Part shown: positions 8,022 to 17,026 of the stretch, piece after piece
How the letters are laid out: every line of letters starts with the position of its first letter
How positions within the stretch are numbered: the stretch's first letter is position 1
Assembly (NCBI GenBank): GCA_009777535.1
Contig: WRLP01000003.1
Location: forward strand, 100,504 to 164,503
Reading direction: 5' to 3'
DNA length: 64,000 nucleotides
From: Treponema sp.
GTDB taxonomy: Bacteria > Spirochaetota > Spirochaetia > Treponematales > Breznakiellaceae
The notes under the pieces: generated by a model
Seen by the model: only the letters and a program-made list of their open reading frames with translations
What the model was told of the DNA's origin: nothing
Databases searched by the model: none
Program-made: the position numbers and the translations under genes

Positions 8022-8717
8022 ATGGACGCAGTGGCTGTTATTACCGAAACAGAGATGGTTATCCGTCTTTTGCTGGGCTTTATCGCCGGAGGTATCATCG
8101 GCTTTGAGCGTTCAAGCCGCCGCCAGGTTGCCGGCCTTAGGACGCACATTCTCATTGCCCTTGGCGCGACGAGTCTGATGCTGCTTTCGATTTGGCTCCC
8201 CTGGAATTTTCACCCGATGAGGAGCGGCGATCCCGGGCGAATTGCCGCGCAGGTTGTTTCCGGCATGGGCTTTCTCGGTGCGGGAGCGATTATCCGCCTG
8301 GGGAACAGCATCAAGGGTCTTACCACGGCTGCGTCCCTTTGGCTAACGGCAGCAATCGGCATGACCATCGGCGCCGGAATGTACCTGGTTGCCGCTGTTG
8401 CAGAAGTGCTAAGCCTTGTAACCCTGATATTATTGAACAAGCTGGAAAACAGGATTTTTCCCGAGGAGCGGCACAAATTTCTGGAAGTGATCTATAAGGA
8501 AAATTGTAATCCTGATATTGGGTTTGCTCTGGGTATTCTAAAAAATTATGGAATTAAAAATCAGTCTGTTAATGTGAATCAGAATCTCGACAAAAAAAAG
8601 AATGCCAAGGTACAATTCCTTGTTACCATTCCCGATTCAGTTGATATTTCCAAACTTGCCAGGGAATTCAAGGCCTCCGGAGATATCGGCAGAGTTGAAG
8701 TAAAAGAAAAATTTTAA
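8022..8717 (+). CDS. MgtC/SapB-family membrane protein
   Basis: 231 aa. The N-terminal 140 residues form about four hydrophobic spans with MgtC hallmarks: GGIIGFERSSRRQVAGLRTH near residue 23, QVVSGMGFLGAGAIIR near 76, and GLTTAASLWLTAAIGMTIGAG near 100. A soluble ACT-like tail follows (residues of roughly 155-231). MgtC proteins act at the inner membrane in growth under low magnesium and modulate ATP synthase in Salmonella; the role here is not established. It is the first gene of a plus-strand run leading to xseA. An in-frame ATG at 8055 is a possible shorter start. Confidence 0.88.
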   Translation: MDAVAVITETEMVIRLLLGFIAGGIIGFERSSRRQVAGLRTHILIALGATSLMLLSIWLPWNFHPMRSGDPGRIAAQVVSGMGFLGAGAIIRLGNSIKGLTTAASLWLTAAIGMTIGAGMYLVAAVAEVLSLVTLILLNKLENRIFPEERHKFLEVIYKENCNPDIGFALGILKNYGIKNQSVNVNQNLDKKKNAKVQFLVTIPDSVDISKLAREFKASGDIGRVEVKEKF

Positions 8718-8729
8718 CAGGCATCAGGA

Positions 8730-9929
8730 ATGAACGAAAAATATTTAAGCGTCGGCGAACTTACAGAACTTATCAGGGGGTGCCTTGAAGGAAATTTTTC
8801 TTTTGTTATGGTAGAAGGAGAAATTTCCAACTGCAGGCCTGCAAGTTCCGGGCATTTGTATTTCAGCCTGAAAGATTCCGGCGCGAAAATTGACGCTGTA
8901 ATGTTCAAAAATAGACTGAGGAATCTTGGCTTTGAGCCGAAAGACGGGATGCTTTTGCGCATACGCGGCAGCCTTTCGGTGTACGCGCCCAGAGGCAGCT
9001 ATTCAATTGTATGCGAAGAGATGGAAATTGCCGGTTCAGGCGAAATTCTTGCCATGCTGGAGAAACGCAAACAGAAACTCGCCGCCGAGGGTCTTTTTGA
9101 CGCTGAACGAAAATTGCAGCTAATGCGCTTCCCTCAGACAGTGGGCGTTGTTACTTCCCCAACCGGAGCGGCATTACGCGATATTCTTAATATCCTTGGC
9201 AGGAGGGCTGCCGGAATAAGGGTGATAGTTCTTCCGGCCCCAGTGCAGGGAAGTGAAGCCGCTGCGGCCATCGCAGCGCGGATAGAACAGGCCAACCGGT
9301 GGAAACTTGCCGACGTGCTTATTGTGGGCAGGGGCGGCGGCTCGCTTGAAGACCTTTTGCCCTTTTCCGAAGAAGCGGTCGTCCGCGCGGTCGCAGCCTC
9401 GAAAATTCCCGTAGTAAGCGCTGTGGGGCATGAAATTGACTGGGCGTTATGCGATTTTGCAGCGGATCTCAGAGCGCCCACCCCGTCCGCCGCCGCGGAG
9501 ATGATAAGCGCCAACTGGCTTGCTGCCGGGGAAACGGTGCGCTCGCTTATGGACAATATTAAAACAATTATCAATAACCGGCTGGAAAGGGCAAGGCTTT
9601 TACTCAGGCCTTTTGCCCCTGCGGATATGGAACACCGCTTCCGATCCATTTTGCAGCCGCGCCTGGTAAGATTTGACGACGCCAAAGAAGAGCTGGTTCG
9701 CAGTTTTAAGGGACGGTGTGCCGCCCTTCGGCAAAGGCTGGAACTGGCTGCAGCTGTCCTTGAAGCCGGCAGTCCCGCAGCAGTCATGGAGAGGGGGTTC
9801 TCGGTTGTAGTAAATGAGCGGACAGGCGGGTTAATCCGCAATGCGGCCGATGCAAAAGCCGGCGATCGCCTCGTTATCCGCCCATTAAACGGAAAAATAA
9901 AAGCGATAACGGAAAGTATAGAGATATAG
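8730..9929 (+). CDS. xseA: Exodeoxyribonuclease VII large subunit
   Basis: 399 aa. An N-terminal OB-fold (SVGELTELIRGCLEGNF through VYAPRGSYSIVCEEM, about residues 5-100) binds single-stranded DNA. The catalytic domain follows with VGVVTSPTGAALRDI, DVLIVGRGGGSLEDL and PVVSAVGHEIDWALCDFAADLRAPTPSAAAE. A helical region leads to a C-terminal segment with MERGFSVV. The enzyme degrades single-stranded DNA to acid-soluble oligonucleotides together with XseB. An AGGA ribosome site lies just before the ATG. xseB follows after 13 bp. Confidence 0.97.
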   Translation: MNEKYLSVGELTELIRGCLEGNFSFVMVEGEISNCRPASSGHLYFSLKDSGAKIDAVMFKNRLRNLGFEPKDGMLLRIRGSLSVYAPRGSYSIVCEEMEIAGSGEILAMLEKRKQKLAAEGLFDAERKLQLMRFPQTVGVVTSPTGAALRDILNILGRRAAGIRVIVLPAPVQGSEAAAAIAARIEQANRWKLADVLIVGRGGGSLEDLLPFSEEAVVRAVAASKIPVVSAVGHEIDWALCDFAADLRAPTPSAAAEMISANWLAAGETVRSLMDNIKTIINNRLERARLLLRPFAPADMEHRFRSILQPRLVRFDDAKEELVRSFKGRCAALRQRLELAAAVLEAGSPAAVMERGFSVVVNERTGGLIRNAADAKAGDRLVIRPLNGKIKAITESIEI

Positions 9930-9942
9930 GCCGGGAGGAAAA

Positions 9943-10215
9943 ATGGCAAAACAAAAAGCAGTAATCAATAAAACAGGCGGCATGAAAAATTTTGAAGAAC
10001 GGCTTGAAAAGCTGGAAATGCTGGGAGAGCAAATCCGCAAGGGCGATATTCCGCTGGATGAAGCCCTTAGATCGTTTGAAGAAGGCATAAGGCTTGCGCG
10101 GGATCTTGAAAAAGACCTGGAAAAAATTGAAAACCGGATCGAGATTTTGGTCAACAACAGCGATGCTCCGATCGAGGAATCTCCTGAACTGGAGCTTTTT
10201 GATACCGGAGAATAA
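9943..10215 (+). CDS. xseB: Exodeoxyribonuclease VII small subunit
   Basis: 90 aa, typical size. The body NFEERLEKLEMLGEQIRKGD, then PLDEALRSFEEGIRLARD and a coiled-coil ending near EILVNN, matches the two-helix XseB family that wraps the XseA C-terminus. GGGAGG lies 5-10 nt before the ATG. The gene is directly downstream of xseA and one base before the mutL TTG start, consistent with a shared transcript. Confidence 0.95.
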   Translation: MAKQKAVINKTGGMKNFEERLEKLEMLGEQIRKGDIPLDEALRSFEEGIRLARDLEKDLEKIENRIEILVNNSDAPIEESPELELFDTGE

Positions 10216-10216
10216 A

Positions 10217-11956
10217 TTGTCTGTTATTAAGATACTGCCGCCGCAAGAGGCCAGGAAGATTGCCGCAGGCGAGGTCATAGATCGCCCCGCCGCCCTTATT
10301 CGGGAATTCCTTGACAATGCAATCGACGCGGGAGCCGCCAATATTGACGTTAACATTGAAGGCGGCGGCGGCAAAAAGTGCGAAGTGGCGGATGACGGCG
10401 AAGGCATGAGCAGGGAGGATATGGAACTCTGTTTCCTGCCTCATGCCACAAGCAAGATACAATCGCTCGATGATTTGAATGTTTCCACGACGCTGGGTTT
10501 CCGCGGCGAGGCTCTTGCCGCCGCCGCCGCTGTGGCAAGGCTGGAAATAATCAGCAGCAGAGACGGCAGGGAAGCATGGCGGCTGACAACTGAACTGAAC
10601 CGCAGCGCCGATGTCGAGCAGGGCAGGCGTACAAGGGGCACAACGGTCAGGGCACTCAACCTTTTTGACAGTATTCCCGCACGCAAAAAGTTTCTTAAAA
10701 GAGACGGAAGCGAAGCCGCCCTTTGCCGGGCGGCCTTTATCGACAAGGCTCTTGTATTTCCGCAGATCAATTTTCGTTACAGCCAGGACAGCAGCCTGAA
10801 ATGTTTCTTCCCTGCCGTCTCATCAAAGAAGGATCGCTTTGCCGCGGCGGTTTTACAGGCCGGGGAGGAGGTTTTTCTCCACGAAATAAATGTTACGGGC
10901 AATGGTTTTTCGGTGGCAATAGTAATCGGCGGGCCTGAATTGTACCGCAGCGACAGACGTATGCTGTTTATATTTGCCAATGGCAGAAGGATAAACGATT
11001 ATGCCCTTGTGCAGGCTCTTGTGTACGGCAGCCAGGGTTTCTTTCCCAATGGGACATATCCTGTTGGAGCGGTTTATGTTGATATTGATCCGTCTCTTGC
11101 CGATTTCAATATCCACCCGGCCAAGAGGGAGGCGCGCTTCCGCGATCCCGGCGCAATTCATCATGCTATATCCGGCGGCCTGCGGAATTATTTTCATCAT
11201 TATTTTGTAAAACAATTACGCAGCGGCGAAACGCCGTACGAGAATACGGAATTGTTTGAGAAGGGTTTTACCCAGGGGCACGGAGATCGCGAAGAATCAG
11301 TAAAAGAAATCAGTTATTCGCCATTGTATTCCCGAAACCCCGACCCGTATTTTATAACCTCCGTGCCTCCGCCGCCGGACGCCGCCTCTTTTGCAAGTGA
11401 ATCCGCGCCCGATTATACGCAAGCGCGTTTTGCGGGCAGGGCTTTCGGCCTTTTCATTTTGATTGAATGCGGACAAAGGCTTTATATAATTGATCAGCAC
11501 GCAGCCCATGAACGAATACTCTACAATCGTTTTCTTTCAGGGGCGATTCCCAAACAGGAACTGCTCGCTCCAATACCATTCGGTACTGAAAGCGAAGATG
11601 AGGATCGCTTCCTTGAAGCAAAACGCGGCGAACTTGACCGCCTTGGTGTGGAAATAAAAAATGACGGAAAAGCCTGGTTCATAGAAGCCCTGCCCGCTGA
11701 CTGGCGGCTTGGCGACAGTGAAACTGTAAAAGAAATACTGGAACTGAGAAACGCCGGCGAAAACATGGCTGAAAGGTGGGCGGCTGCCCTCTGCTGCCAT
11801 CAGGCTCTTAGGGACGGCGATTATCTAGATGACTCAAGCGCCCTCGAACTTGGCCGGCAGGCTCTTTCTCTTCCTGATCCGCACTGTCCCCATGGACGTC
11901 CGGTGTGGACCGAAATATCCCGTGATGCGCTTTTTAAGGCTGTAAAAAGAGTTTAG
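10217..11956 (+). CDS. mutL: DNA mismatch repair protein MutL
   Basis: 579 aa from a TTG at 10217, chosen because GGAG lies 7 nt upstream and the protein then begins MSVIKILPPQEARKIAAGEV, the standard MutL start. The GHKL ATPase has E30 and N34 in EFLDNAIDAGA, then DDGEGM and TLGFRGEAL. The C-terminal domain has DQHAAHERILYN at 426-437 and a late CPHGRP, so it belongs to the nicking-endonuclease type. In the family motif DQHA(X)2E(X)4E the last Glu is Asn437 here. MutL links mismatch recognition to strand incision. It shares an operon with xseA-xseB, another repair enzyme. Confidence 0.96.
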   Translation: MSVIKILPPQEARKIAAGEVIDRPAALIREFLDNAIDAGAANIDVNIEGGGGKKCEVADDGEGMSREDMELCFLPHATSKIQSLDDLNVSTTLGFRGEALAAAAAVARLEIISSRDGREAWRLTTELNRSADVEQGRRTRGTTVRALNLFDSIPARKKFLKRDGSEAALCRAAFIDKALVFPQINFRYSQDSSLKCFFPAVSSKKDRFAAAVLQAGEEVFLHEINVTGNGFSVAIVIGGPELYRSDRRMLFIFANGRRINDYALVQALVYGSQGFFPNGTYPVGAVYVDIDPSLADFNIHPAKREARFRDPGAIHHAISGGLRNYFHHYFVKQLRSGETPYENTELFEKGFTQGHGDREESVKEISYSPLYSRNPDPYFITSVPPPPDAASFASESAPDYTQARFAGRAFGLFILIECGQRLYIIDQHAAHERILYNRFLSGAIPKQELLAPIPFGTESEDEDRFLEAKRGELDRLGVEIKNDGKAWFIEALPADWRLGDSETVKEILELRNAGENMAERWAAALCCHQALRDGDYLDDSSALELGRQALSLPDPHCPHGRPVWTEISRDALFKAVKRV

Positions 11957-11959
11957 GGT

Positions 11960-12931
11960 ATGAAAAAACAGATCTATCTTTCTTTTTGTTTATTCTTTTT
12001 GGCTGCGGCTGTTTTTCCGGCAAAGCCGGTTAACAGAATTATCTTTTATGTATTGAAGGGCCCTTCCGGCATTGGAATGGTTCGTCTCTTGGAGAATCCG
12101 CCCGTTGTTTCCGGCTTTGAGATACGCATGGAAGCCCTTGCCCGATCCGATCTTATGGCGGCTAAATTTTTATCCGGCGAAGCAATGATCGGAATGCTGC
12201 CGCCCGATGTCGCCGCAAAAATTGCTTCATCGGGAAAAAATATTCAGATAGCGGCTGTTACGGGAACAGGAATGCTCTCGCTGCTTTCCACGGATCGAAG
12301 TGTAAACAGTTACGATGATCTGCGTGGCAAAACGGTGGAAGTGGCGGGGCAGGGAGCCGCGCCGGATTATGTATTCAGAAAAATTTTAACTTCCAGGGGA
12401 ATCGATCCTGAAAATGATATCAACTTAAATTATTCCCTGGCCTATCCTGAAATTGCCCAGGCTCTTATTCTTAGACGGGTCAGTCTGGCTCTGCTGCCGG
12501 AGCCTTTTTCCACCATGGCAAGGCAGGGAAACCCAAACCTTGCGGCGGTAGGCGACATTCAGGGCGAGTGGGCAAGGCTTAACGGCAATATGGCATCTGA
12601 CTATCCGATGACGGTTTTGGCAGTGGACGGCGCTTTTGCCGCGGCAAACAGCGAGCTTATTAATACAATCCTGGAAGAGGCAAGGGCTTCGATTGAGTGG
12701 GTCAAAGCGAATCCTGGCGACGCGGCTGTGCTTGTCGAAAAGCATGATCTAGGGCTGAGGGCAGCAGTGGCAGGGGAGGCCATTCCAAAAAGCGGCTATA
12801 CTTTTATACCCGCCGTGCAGGCAAGGCCGGATCTGGAAGCGCTGTATAAAGTTTTTCTGGAATTTGCCCCTGTTTCCATCGGCGGCGCCTTGCCGCCGGA
12901 CGCTTTTTATTTACAGCCAAGACAACGCTGA
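11960..12931 (+). CDS. ABC importer substrate-binding protein, NitT/TauT type
   Basis: 323 aa with a signal peptide (residues 1-21, ending FPA) and an NMT1/SsuA-like periplasmic fold. Recognisable parts are GIGMVRLLENP, FLSGEAMIGMLPPDVAAKI, SYDDLRGKTVEVAGQGAAPDYVFRKIL and RRVSLALLPEPF. It has no lipobox, so it may be free in the periplasm or held by its signal. Family members bind nitrate, taurine, alkanesulfonates or pyrimidine precursors, and the ligand cannot be told from sequence here. It begins 3 bp after mutL and overlaps the permease gene by 1 bp. Confidence 0.85.
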   Translation: MKKQIYLSFCLFFLAAAVFPAKPVNRIIFYVLKGPSGIGMVRLLENPPVVSGFEIRMEALARSDLMAAKFLSGEAMIGMLPPDVAAKIASSGKNIQIAAVTGTGMLSLLSTDRSVNSYDDLRGKTVEVAGQGAAPDYVFRKILTSRGIDPENDINLNYSLAYPEIAQALILRRVSLALLPEPFSTMARQGNPNLAAVGDIQGEWARLNGNMASDYPMTVLAVDGAFAAANSELINTILEEARASIEWVKANPGDAAVLVEKHDLGLRAAVAGEAIPKSGYTFIPAVQARPDLEALYKVFLEFAPVSIGGALPPDAFYLQPRQR

Positions 12932-13674
12932 TGAAAAAAAATACGCTTGTTTACACAGCCGCCGGCATCATCTTTCTGCTGATACTATGGGAAACGGCCT
13001 CCTTATTAACCGGAAACGAACTTTTGCTGCCCGGCCCCCTGCCCGTTATGCGAAAATTTATCAGTCTTGCCGGCAGGGAACGCTTTTTGTTGTCGCTGTG
13101 GTGGAGCTTTTATCGCGTAATACTGGGAATGATAATCTCGGTTCCCCTGGGTATTATTGCAGGGGCGGCGGCGGGGCTTAACTGGCGCGCGGCATCAATT
13201 CTTAAGCCTCTTTTTCAGATTATATCGGCGACGCCGGTGATGTCGATCATTCTTATAGCTTTTCTCTGGCTTGGTCAGGATAGAACGCCGGTATTCACCG
13301 CCTTTCTTATGATCTTTCCGGTTATTGCGGCTAACACAACGGCAGGAATCAGCGCCATTGATCCAAAATTGAAAGAGCTTTTTAGCGTATACCGTTTGCC
13401 GCTAAAGGAGCGGTTTTTTTCATTATACATTCCGGGCATTGCCCCCTTTGTACTGGGCGGTGTGCGCTCGGGGCTTTCACTGTGCTGGAAAGTGGTGGTG
13501 GCCGCCGAAGTTCTGGTGCAGCCGCGTTTTTCTCTTGGGACGGGCATGCAAACGGCAAAGGCCCATCTTGAAACCGCCGAGCTATTTGCCTGGACCGCGG
13601 GAACCGTCATTGCAGCCGCACTTTGCCAGGCGCTTTTAAGCCTTGCAATAAAGCGGATTGAAAGGCGGCGCTGA
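12931..13674 (+). CDS. ABC importer permease, NitT/TauT type
   Basis: 247 aa with about six hydrophobic segments. The family motif that contacts the ATPase (EAA loop) is visible as SAIDPKLKELFSVYRLPLKERFFSLYIPGIAPFV read across residues of roughly 135-170. The LLPGPLPVMRKF start and SATPVMSIILIAFLWLG are typical of SsuC/TauC-like permeases. Start and stop codons overlap those of the genes on both sides by 1 bp, so translation is coupled. Confidence 0.88.
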   Translation: MKKNTLVYTAAGIIFLLILWETASLLTGNELLLPGPLPVMRKFISLAGRERFLLSLWWSFYRVILGMIISVPLGIIAGAAAGLNWRAASILKPLFQIISATPVMSIILIAFLWLGQDRTPVFTAFLMIFPVIAANTTAGISAIDPKLKELFSVYRLPLKERFFSLYIPGIAPFVLGGVRSGLSLCWKVVVAAEVLVQPRFSLGTGMQTAKAHLETAELFAWTAGTVIAAALCQALLSLAIKRIERRR

Positions 13675-14405
13675 TGGCGGCAATGGTTTCGGCAGGCGCA
13701 ATTTTGATAAAAGCCCTCGATTTCGCTTTTGCCGCAGAAAAACCTGTTTTTAAGGATTTTAGCCTTAACCTCGGCGGGGAAAGCCCTGTTGTAATACTCG
13801 GACCGTCCGGCTGCGGCAAGACGACCCTGCTGCGGCTGATAGCTGGCTTGCTTGCCCCCGATAAAGGGAATATTGCCGCCGGCCGGGCAAGCATGGTCTT
13901 TCAGGAGCCGAGGCTACTGCCCTGGAAAACGGCTCTGGAGAATGTTTCACTTCCCATTTCGAAAAAACCCGGTAAAAAAGAAGCCGAAGAAATTGCCAGG
14001 CATTTTTTAACCCTGGTTTCTATGCAAAATAAGGCCGAATCCCTGCCGAGGGAGCTTTCCGGCGGAGAGCGCCAGCGGGTAAATCTTGCACGGGCGTTTG
14101 CCTGCCCGTCGGAAATCCTGCTGATGGACGAGCCTTTTCAGTCACTGGACATTCCCCTTCGCATTCAATTAATGGATCTTTCGCTTGCACTTCTGGAAAA
14201 ATCCCCGCGTTTTGCCCTCATGGTAAGCCACGACCCAAGAGAAGCAGTTTACATGGGGAAAAGAGTAATAGTTCTTGGCAAGCCCCCCCGCGGCATTGTT
14301 CACGACGAGGTTTTGAATCTTGATTCGGATGGAAGACGCTACGGCTCACCGGAGCAGAGGGCGATGGAGCAAAAATTGATTTCTTTTCTGAATGAGGCCG
14401 GTTAA
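13674..14405 (+). CDS. ABC importer ATP-binding protein, NitT/TauT type
   Basis: 243 aa. Walker A GPSGCGKT is at residues 43-50, the Q-loop is in VFQEPRLLPWKT, the signature is LSGGERQRVNLARAF, Walker B is ILLMDEPF and the switch is MVSHDPREA. It energises the permease encoded just upstream. The sequence length and motif order match SsuB/TauB. It ends about 20 bp before the sigma-28 promoter of the flagellar genes. Confidence 0.93.
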   Translation: MAAMVSAGAILIKALDFAFAAEKPVFKDFSLNLGGESPVVILGPSGCGKTTLLRLIAGLLAPDKGNIAAGRASMVFQEPRLLPWKTALENVSLPISKKPGKKEAEEIARHFLTLVSMQNKAESLPRELSGGERQRVNLARAFACPSEILLMDEPFQSLDIPLRIQLMDLSLALLEKSPRFALMVSHDPREAVYMGKRVIVLGKPPRGIVHDEVLNLDSDGRRYGSPEQRAMEQKLISFLNEAG

Positions 14406-14422
14406 TCCGCTTTACTGTTCCC

Positions 14423-14449
14423 TAAACATGGCTTTTCAAATGCCGATAA
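14423..14449 (+). promoter_or_regulatory. Sigma-28 (FliA-type) promoter of the flagellar rod genes
   Basis: TAAA (14423-14426), a 15-bp spacer, then GCCGATAA (14442-14449) is a perfect match to the sigma-28 consensus. It lies about 40 bp upstream of the flgF start codon. The leader carries AGGAG before the TTG at 14489. Confidence 0.88.
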
Positions 14450-14488
14450 TGAAGGAGTAATAAACCAACATCTATTCAGGAGCTGAAT

Positions 14489-15337
14489 TTGGTCAGAGGA
14501 TGGTATACCGGCGCCAGCGGTATGAGAGCCCAGCAATGGCGGCTCGATGCGGTTGCAAACAACCTGGCAAATGTGGATACAGACGGATATAAGCGCGATG
14601 TAGCAGCTTTTAAGGCTTTTCCCGAGCTGCTGATAAGGCGGCAGGATGATGACGGAGTCTACCTTCATCCCTTTGGATCAGCGGATGCCGCGCCCATTAT
14701 CGGAAAAATGGGCATGGGTGTCGAGCTTAACGAGCTGTATACCTGCTTTGAACAGGGCGAGCCCAAGGAAACAAATAACGATTTTGATATCTTCATGGAC
14801 GGCAAGGGCTTTTTCAGCGTTGCCACCCCCTGGGGCGAGCGTTATACGCGCAACGGCTCCTTTCATCTTGGCAAAGAGGGATTCCTTGAAACCAAGGAAG
14901 GGTATCCGGTGTTAGGTGAAAACGGACCAATCAGGGTTAAAGCGAATAATTTTATGGTTGATAAAGACGGCAGGATTTGGATAAACGCCGCCTATCCCGA
15001 TGAACCGGATATAATGGTCAGCAGGGAAAGCAACCAGTGGGAAGATCCGGTATTGTACGACACCCTCAAAATCGTAGATTTCGATATTGACCGCTATCTT
15101 GAAAAACAGGGTATCAGCCTGTACCGCGAAAGCGAGACCTCCGGCCCTGCGATGATTATCGAAGCGGGCATGCGGCCAACAATTCTTCAGGGATTTGTTG
15201 AGGCGTCAAATGTGGATCCGGTGGTGGAAATGGTGCGTATGATCGAAGTAAACCGCGCATACGAGGCAAATCAAAAAATGATCCAGGCTGAAGAATCCGC
15301 CCTGGGAACGCTGATAAATCAGGTAGCAAAAGTTTAA
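14489..15337 (+). CDS. flgF: Flagellar basal-body rod protein, FlgF-like
   Basis: 282 aa from a TTG with AGGAG upstream. The N-terminus has the rod/hook signature ASGMRAQQWRLDAVANNLAN followed by VDTDGYKRD. The centre has the FlgE/F/G core with GKGFFSVATPWGERYTRNGSFH. The C-terminus has the heptad helix EASNVDPVVEMVRMIEVNRAYEANQKM. FlgF and FlgG form the distal rod through the cell envelope. Its own charge and length differ from the following FlgG, so the pair is taken as FlgF-FlgG; some annotations call both FlgG-like in spirochetes. Confidence 0.9.
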   Translation: MVRGWYTGASGMRAQQWRLDAVANNLANVDTDGYKRDVAAFKAFPELLIRRQDDDGVYLHPFGSADAAPIIGKMGMGVELNELYTCFEQGEPKETNNDFDIFMDGKGFFSVATPWGERYTRNGSFHLGKEGFLETKEGYPVLGENGPIRVKANNFMVDKDGRIWINAAYPDEPDIMVSRESNQWEDPVLYDTLKIVDFDIDRYLEKQGISLYRESETSGPAMIIEAGMRPTILQGFVEASNVDPVVEMVRMIEVNRAYEANQKMIQAEESALGTLINQVAKV

Positions 15338-15350
15338 CAAGGGGTAATTT

Positions 15351-16151
15351 ATGGTAAGAAGTTTATGGACCGGCGCATCCGGCATGATAGGCCAGCAGGC
15401 CAATATTGACACAATTTCGAATAACCTCGCAAACGTGAACACTCACGGCTATAAAAAGCAGCGGGCGGATTTCGAGGATCTTATATATCAGACCCTGAAA
15501 GTTGCCGGAACTCCGGCGACGGAAGATACTGTAGTTCCCGTTGGCATTCAAATGGGGCACGGCGTAAAACTTGCCGACACTCAGCGGGTTTTTACGCAGG
15601 GGGCCCTGCAGCAGACCGAGGTAGCCACCGACATGGCGATAGCGGGCGAGGGCTTTTTCAGAATTCAGATGTATGACGGTTCCTGGGCTTATACACGCAA
15701 TGGCAACTTTAATGTGGATTCCGACGGCCGCATGGTTACGAGTAACGGTTACTGGCTTTTGCCGGATATCATTATGCCGGAGCTTTTTCTGCCCGACACA
15801 ATCAATGTAACCAAGGACGGCAGGGTAAGCGTAAGAATACCGGTAGACGGCGATTTGGTAGAGGTGGACGTAGGACGCATAGATTTGTACCGTTTCCCCA
15901 ATCCGGTCGGCCTTACCGCGGTCGGCGAAAATCTTTTTAAGGTGTCGGCAGCTTCGGGTGATCCCATTCCGGGAAGGCCCGGTTATGAAGGCATGGGGAG
16001 CATACAGCACAAGTTCCTGGAAATGTCCAATGTCGCCGTTGTGCAGGAAATGGTAAACCTGATCATCGCCCAGCGCGCCTATGAATTTAATTCGCGCACC
16101 ATACAAACCAGCGACAATATGCTGGGAACTGCAACCACGCTGAAAAGGTAG
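15351..16151 (+). CDS. flgG: Flagellar distal rod protein FlgG
   Basis: 266 aa, normal for FlgG. The start MVRSLWTGASGMIGQQ and NNLANVNTHGYKKQRADFEDLIYQ are characteristic. So are PVGIQMGHGVKLADTQRVFTQG in the centre and LEMSNVAVVQEMVNLIIAQRAYEFNSR near the end. The protein makes the distal rod that joins the motor to the hook. The gene lies 13 bp after flgF and 11 bp before the flgJ-like gene. Confidence 0.95.
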   Translation: MVRSLWTGASGMIGQQANIDTISNNLANVNTHGYKKQRADFEDLIYQTLKVAGTPATEDTVVPVGIQMGHGVKLADTQRVFTQGALQQTEVATDMAIAGEGFFRIQMYDGSWAYTRNGNFNVDSDGRMVTSNGYWLLPDIIMPELFLPDTINVTKDGRVSVRIPVDGDLVEVDVGRIDLYRFPNPVGLTAVGENLFKVSAASGDPIPGRPGYEGMGSIQHKFLEMSNVAVVQEMVNLIIAQRAYEFNSRTIQTSDNMLGTATTLKR

Positions 16152-16162
16152 TAGTGTAAATT

Positions 16163-16582
16163 ATGGATATTGGCATAACGGGCGCGGAGTTTTTTAACTC
16201 CGCCTATCCTATTTCTTCCTCGGTTGAGCAGGGCCGCAGTTCCCTGGAGACCGGCAGATTTGAAGATGTCCTGAGAAGGGTGCAACACACGCAGAATTCG
16301 GCGGGTGCAGAAAGTGTTCCCGCCGTCCGTGCCGCGAATAAAACCCCGATAGATAAAACAGATAAACTCTACCAGTTATGCCTGGAGCTGGAAACCTTTT
16401 TGGTAAAGAACCTTTTAACCAGCATGAGAAATACGGTACAGAAGTCCGGTCTTATTGAAGAAGGTTTTGCCGGAAAAATATACGAGGATATGCTCTACGA
16501 TGAATACGCCAAGGATTTTACCAAAACAGCCGGTTTCGGCCTTGCAGAGCAGGCATATCTACAGTTAAGATCTTTAGGATAG
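16163..16582 (+). CDS. flgJ: FlgJ-type rod-binding protein without a muramidase domain
   Basis: 139 aa. Residues 65-139 form the rod-binding domain (KLYQLCLELETFLVKNLLTSMRNTV, then GFAGKIYEDMLYDEYAKDFTKTAGFGLAEQAY). The N-terminal 60 residues are poorly conserved and rich in Ser. The C-terminal peptidoglycan hydrolase of enterobacterial FlgJ is absent, as is common outside gamma- and beta-proteobacteria. It caps or guides rod assembly. It is the last gene of the flgF-flgG-flgJ operon. A short AT-rich palindrome (AAAAGCGCTTTT) follows and may be a weak terminator. Confidence 0.88.
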   Translation: MDIGITGAEFFNSAYPISSSVEQGRSSLETGRFEDVLRRVQHTQNSAGAESVPAVRAANKTPIDKTDKLYQLCLELETFLVKNLLTSMRNTVQKSGLIEEGFAGKIYEDMLYDEYAKDFTKTAGFGLAEQAYLQLRSLG

Positions 16583-16648
16583 CTTACACCAAAAAAGCGC
16601 TTTTCCATTTTATCTTTTACTTATAAAATATTCCCATGGAGAAATAAT

Positions 16649-17026
16649 ATGCAAATAAAGGGCAGATTTGATCATTACAATTCTAATGTTATGAATCTTG
16701 AAAGGAGCGTTGAGTTCTATCGCAAGGCTCTGGGGCTCACGGAAAAACGCAGAAAAGAAGCCGCCGACGGTTCATACATTCTGGTATTTCTTGGCGATGA
16801 GTATACGGATTTCCAGCTTGAACTTACATGGCTGCGCGACCGGAAAGAGCCGTACAACCTTGGCGATAACGAGATGCACCTGTGCATTAGGGTAGACGGA
16901 GACTATGATGCAATACGAGAGTTCCACAGGGAAATGGGCTGCATCTGCTACGAAAACGAAAGTATGGGGCTTTACTTTATCGAAGACCCCGACGGCTATT
17001 GGATAGAAATTTTAAAAATGAAGTGA
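16649..17026 (+). CDS. Glyoxalase/VOC-family protein, lactoylglutathione lyase-like
   Basis: 125 aa, one VOC (vicinal oxygen chelate) domain pair. The expected metal ligands are visible: His9 in FDHYNSNV, a Glu in FQLELTW, a His in NEMHLCIRV and a Glu in YWIEIL. The core SVEFYRKALGL and YFIEDPDGYWIEI match glyoxalase I. It may detoxify methylglyoxal, but other VOC enzymes share these motifs. GGAG lies 6 nt before the ATG. It stands alone between the flagellar operon and an OmpA-domain gene. Confidence 0.82.
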   Translation: MQIKGRFDHYNSNVMNLERSVEFYRKALGLTEKRRKEAADGSYILVFLGDEYTDFQLELTWLRDRKEPYNLGDNEMHLCIRVDGDYDAIREFHREMGCICYENESMGLYFIEDPDGYWIEILKMK

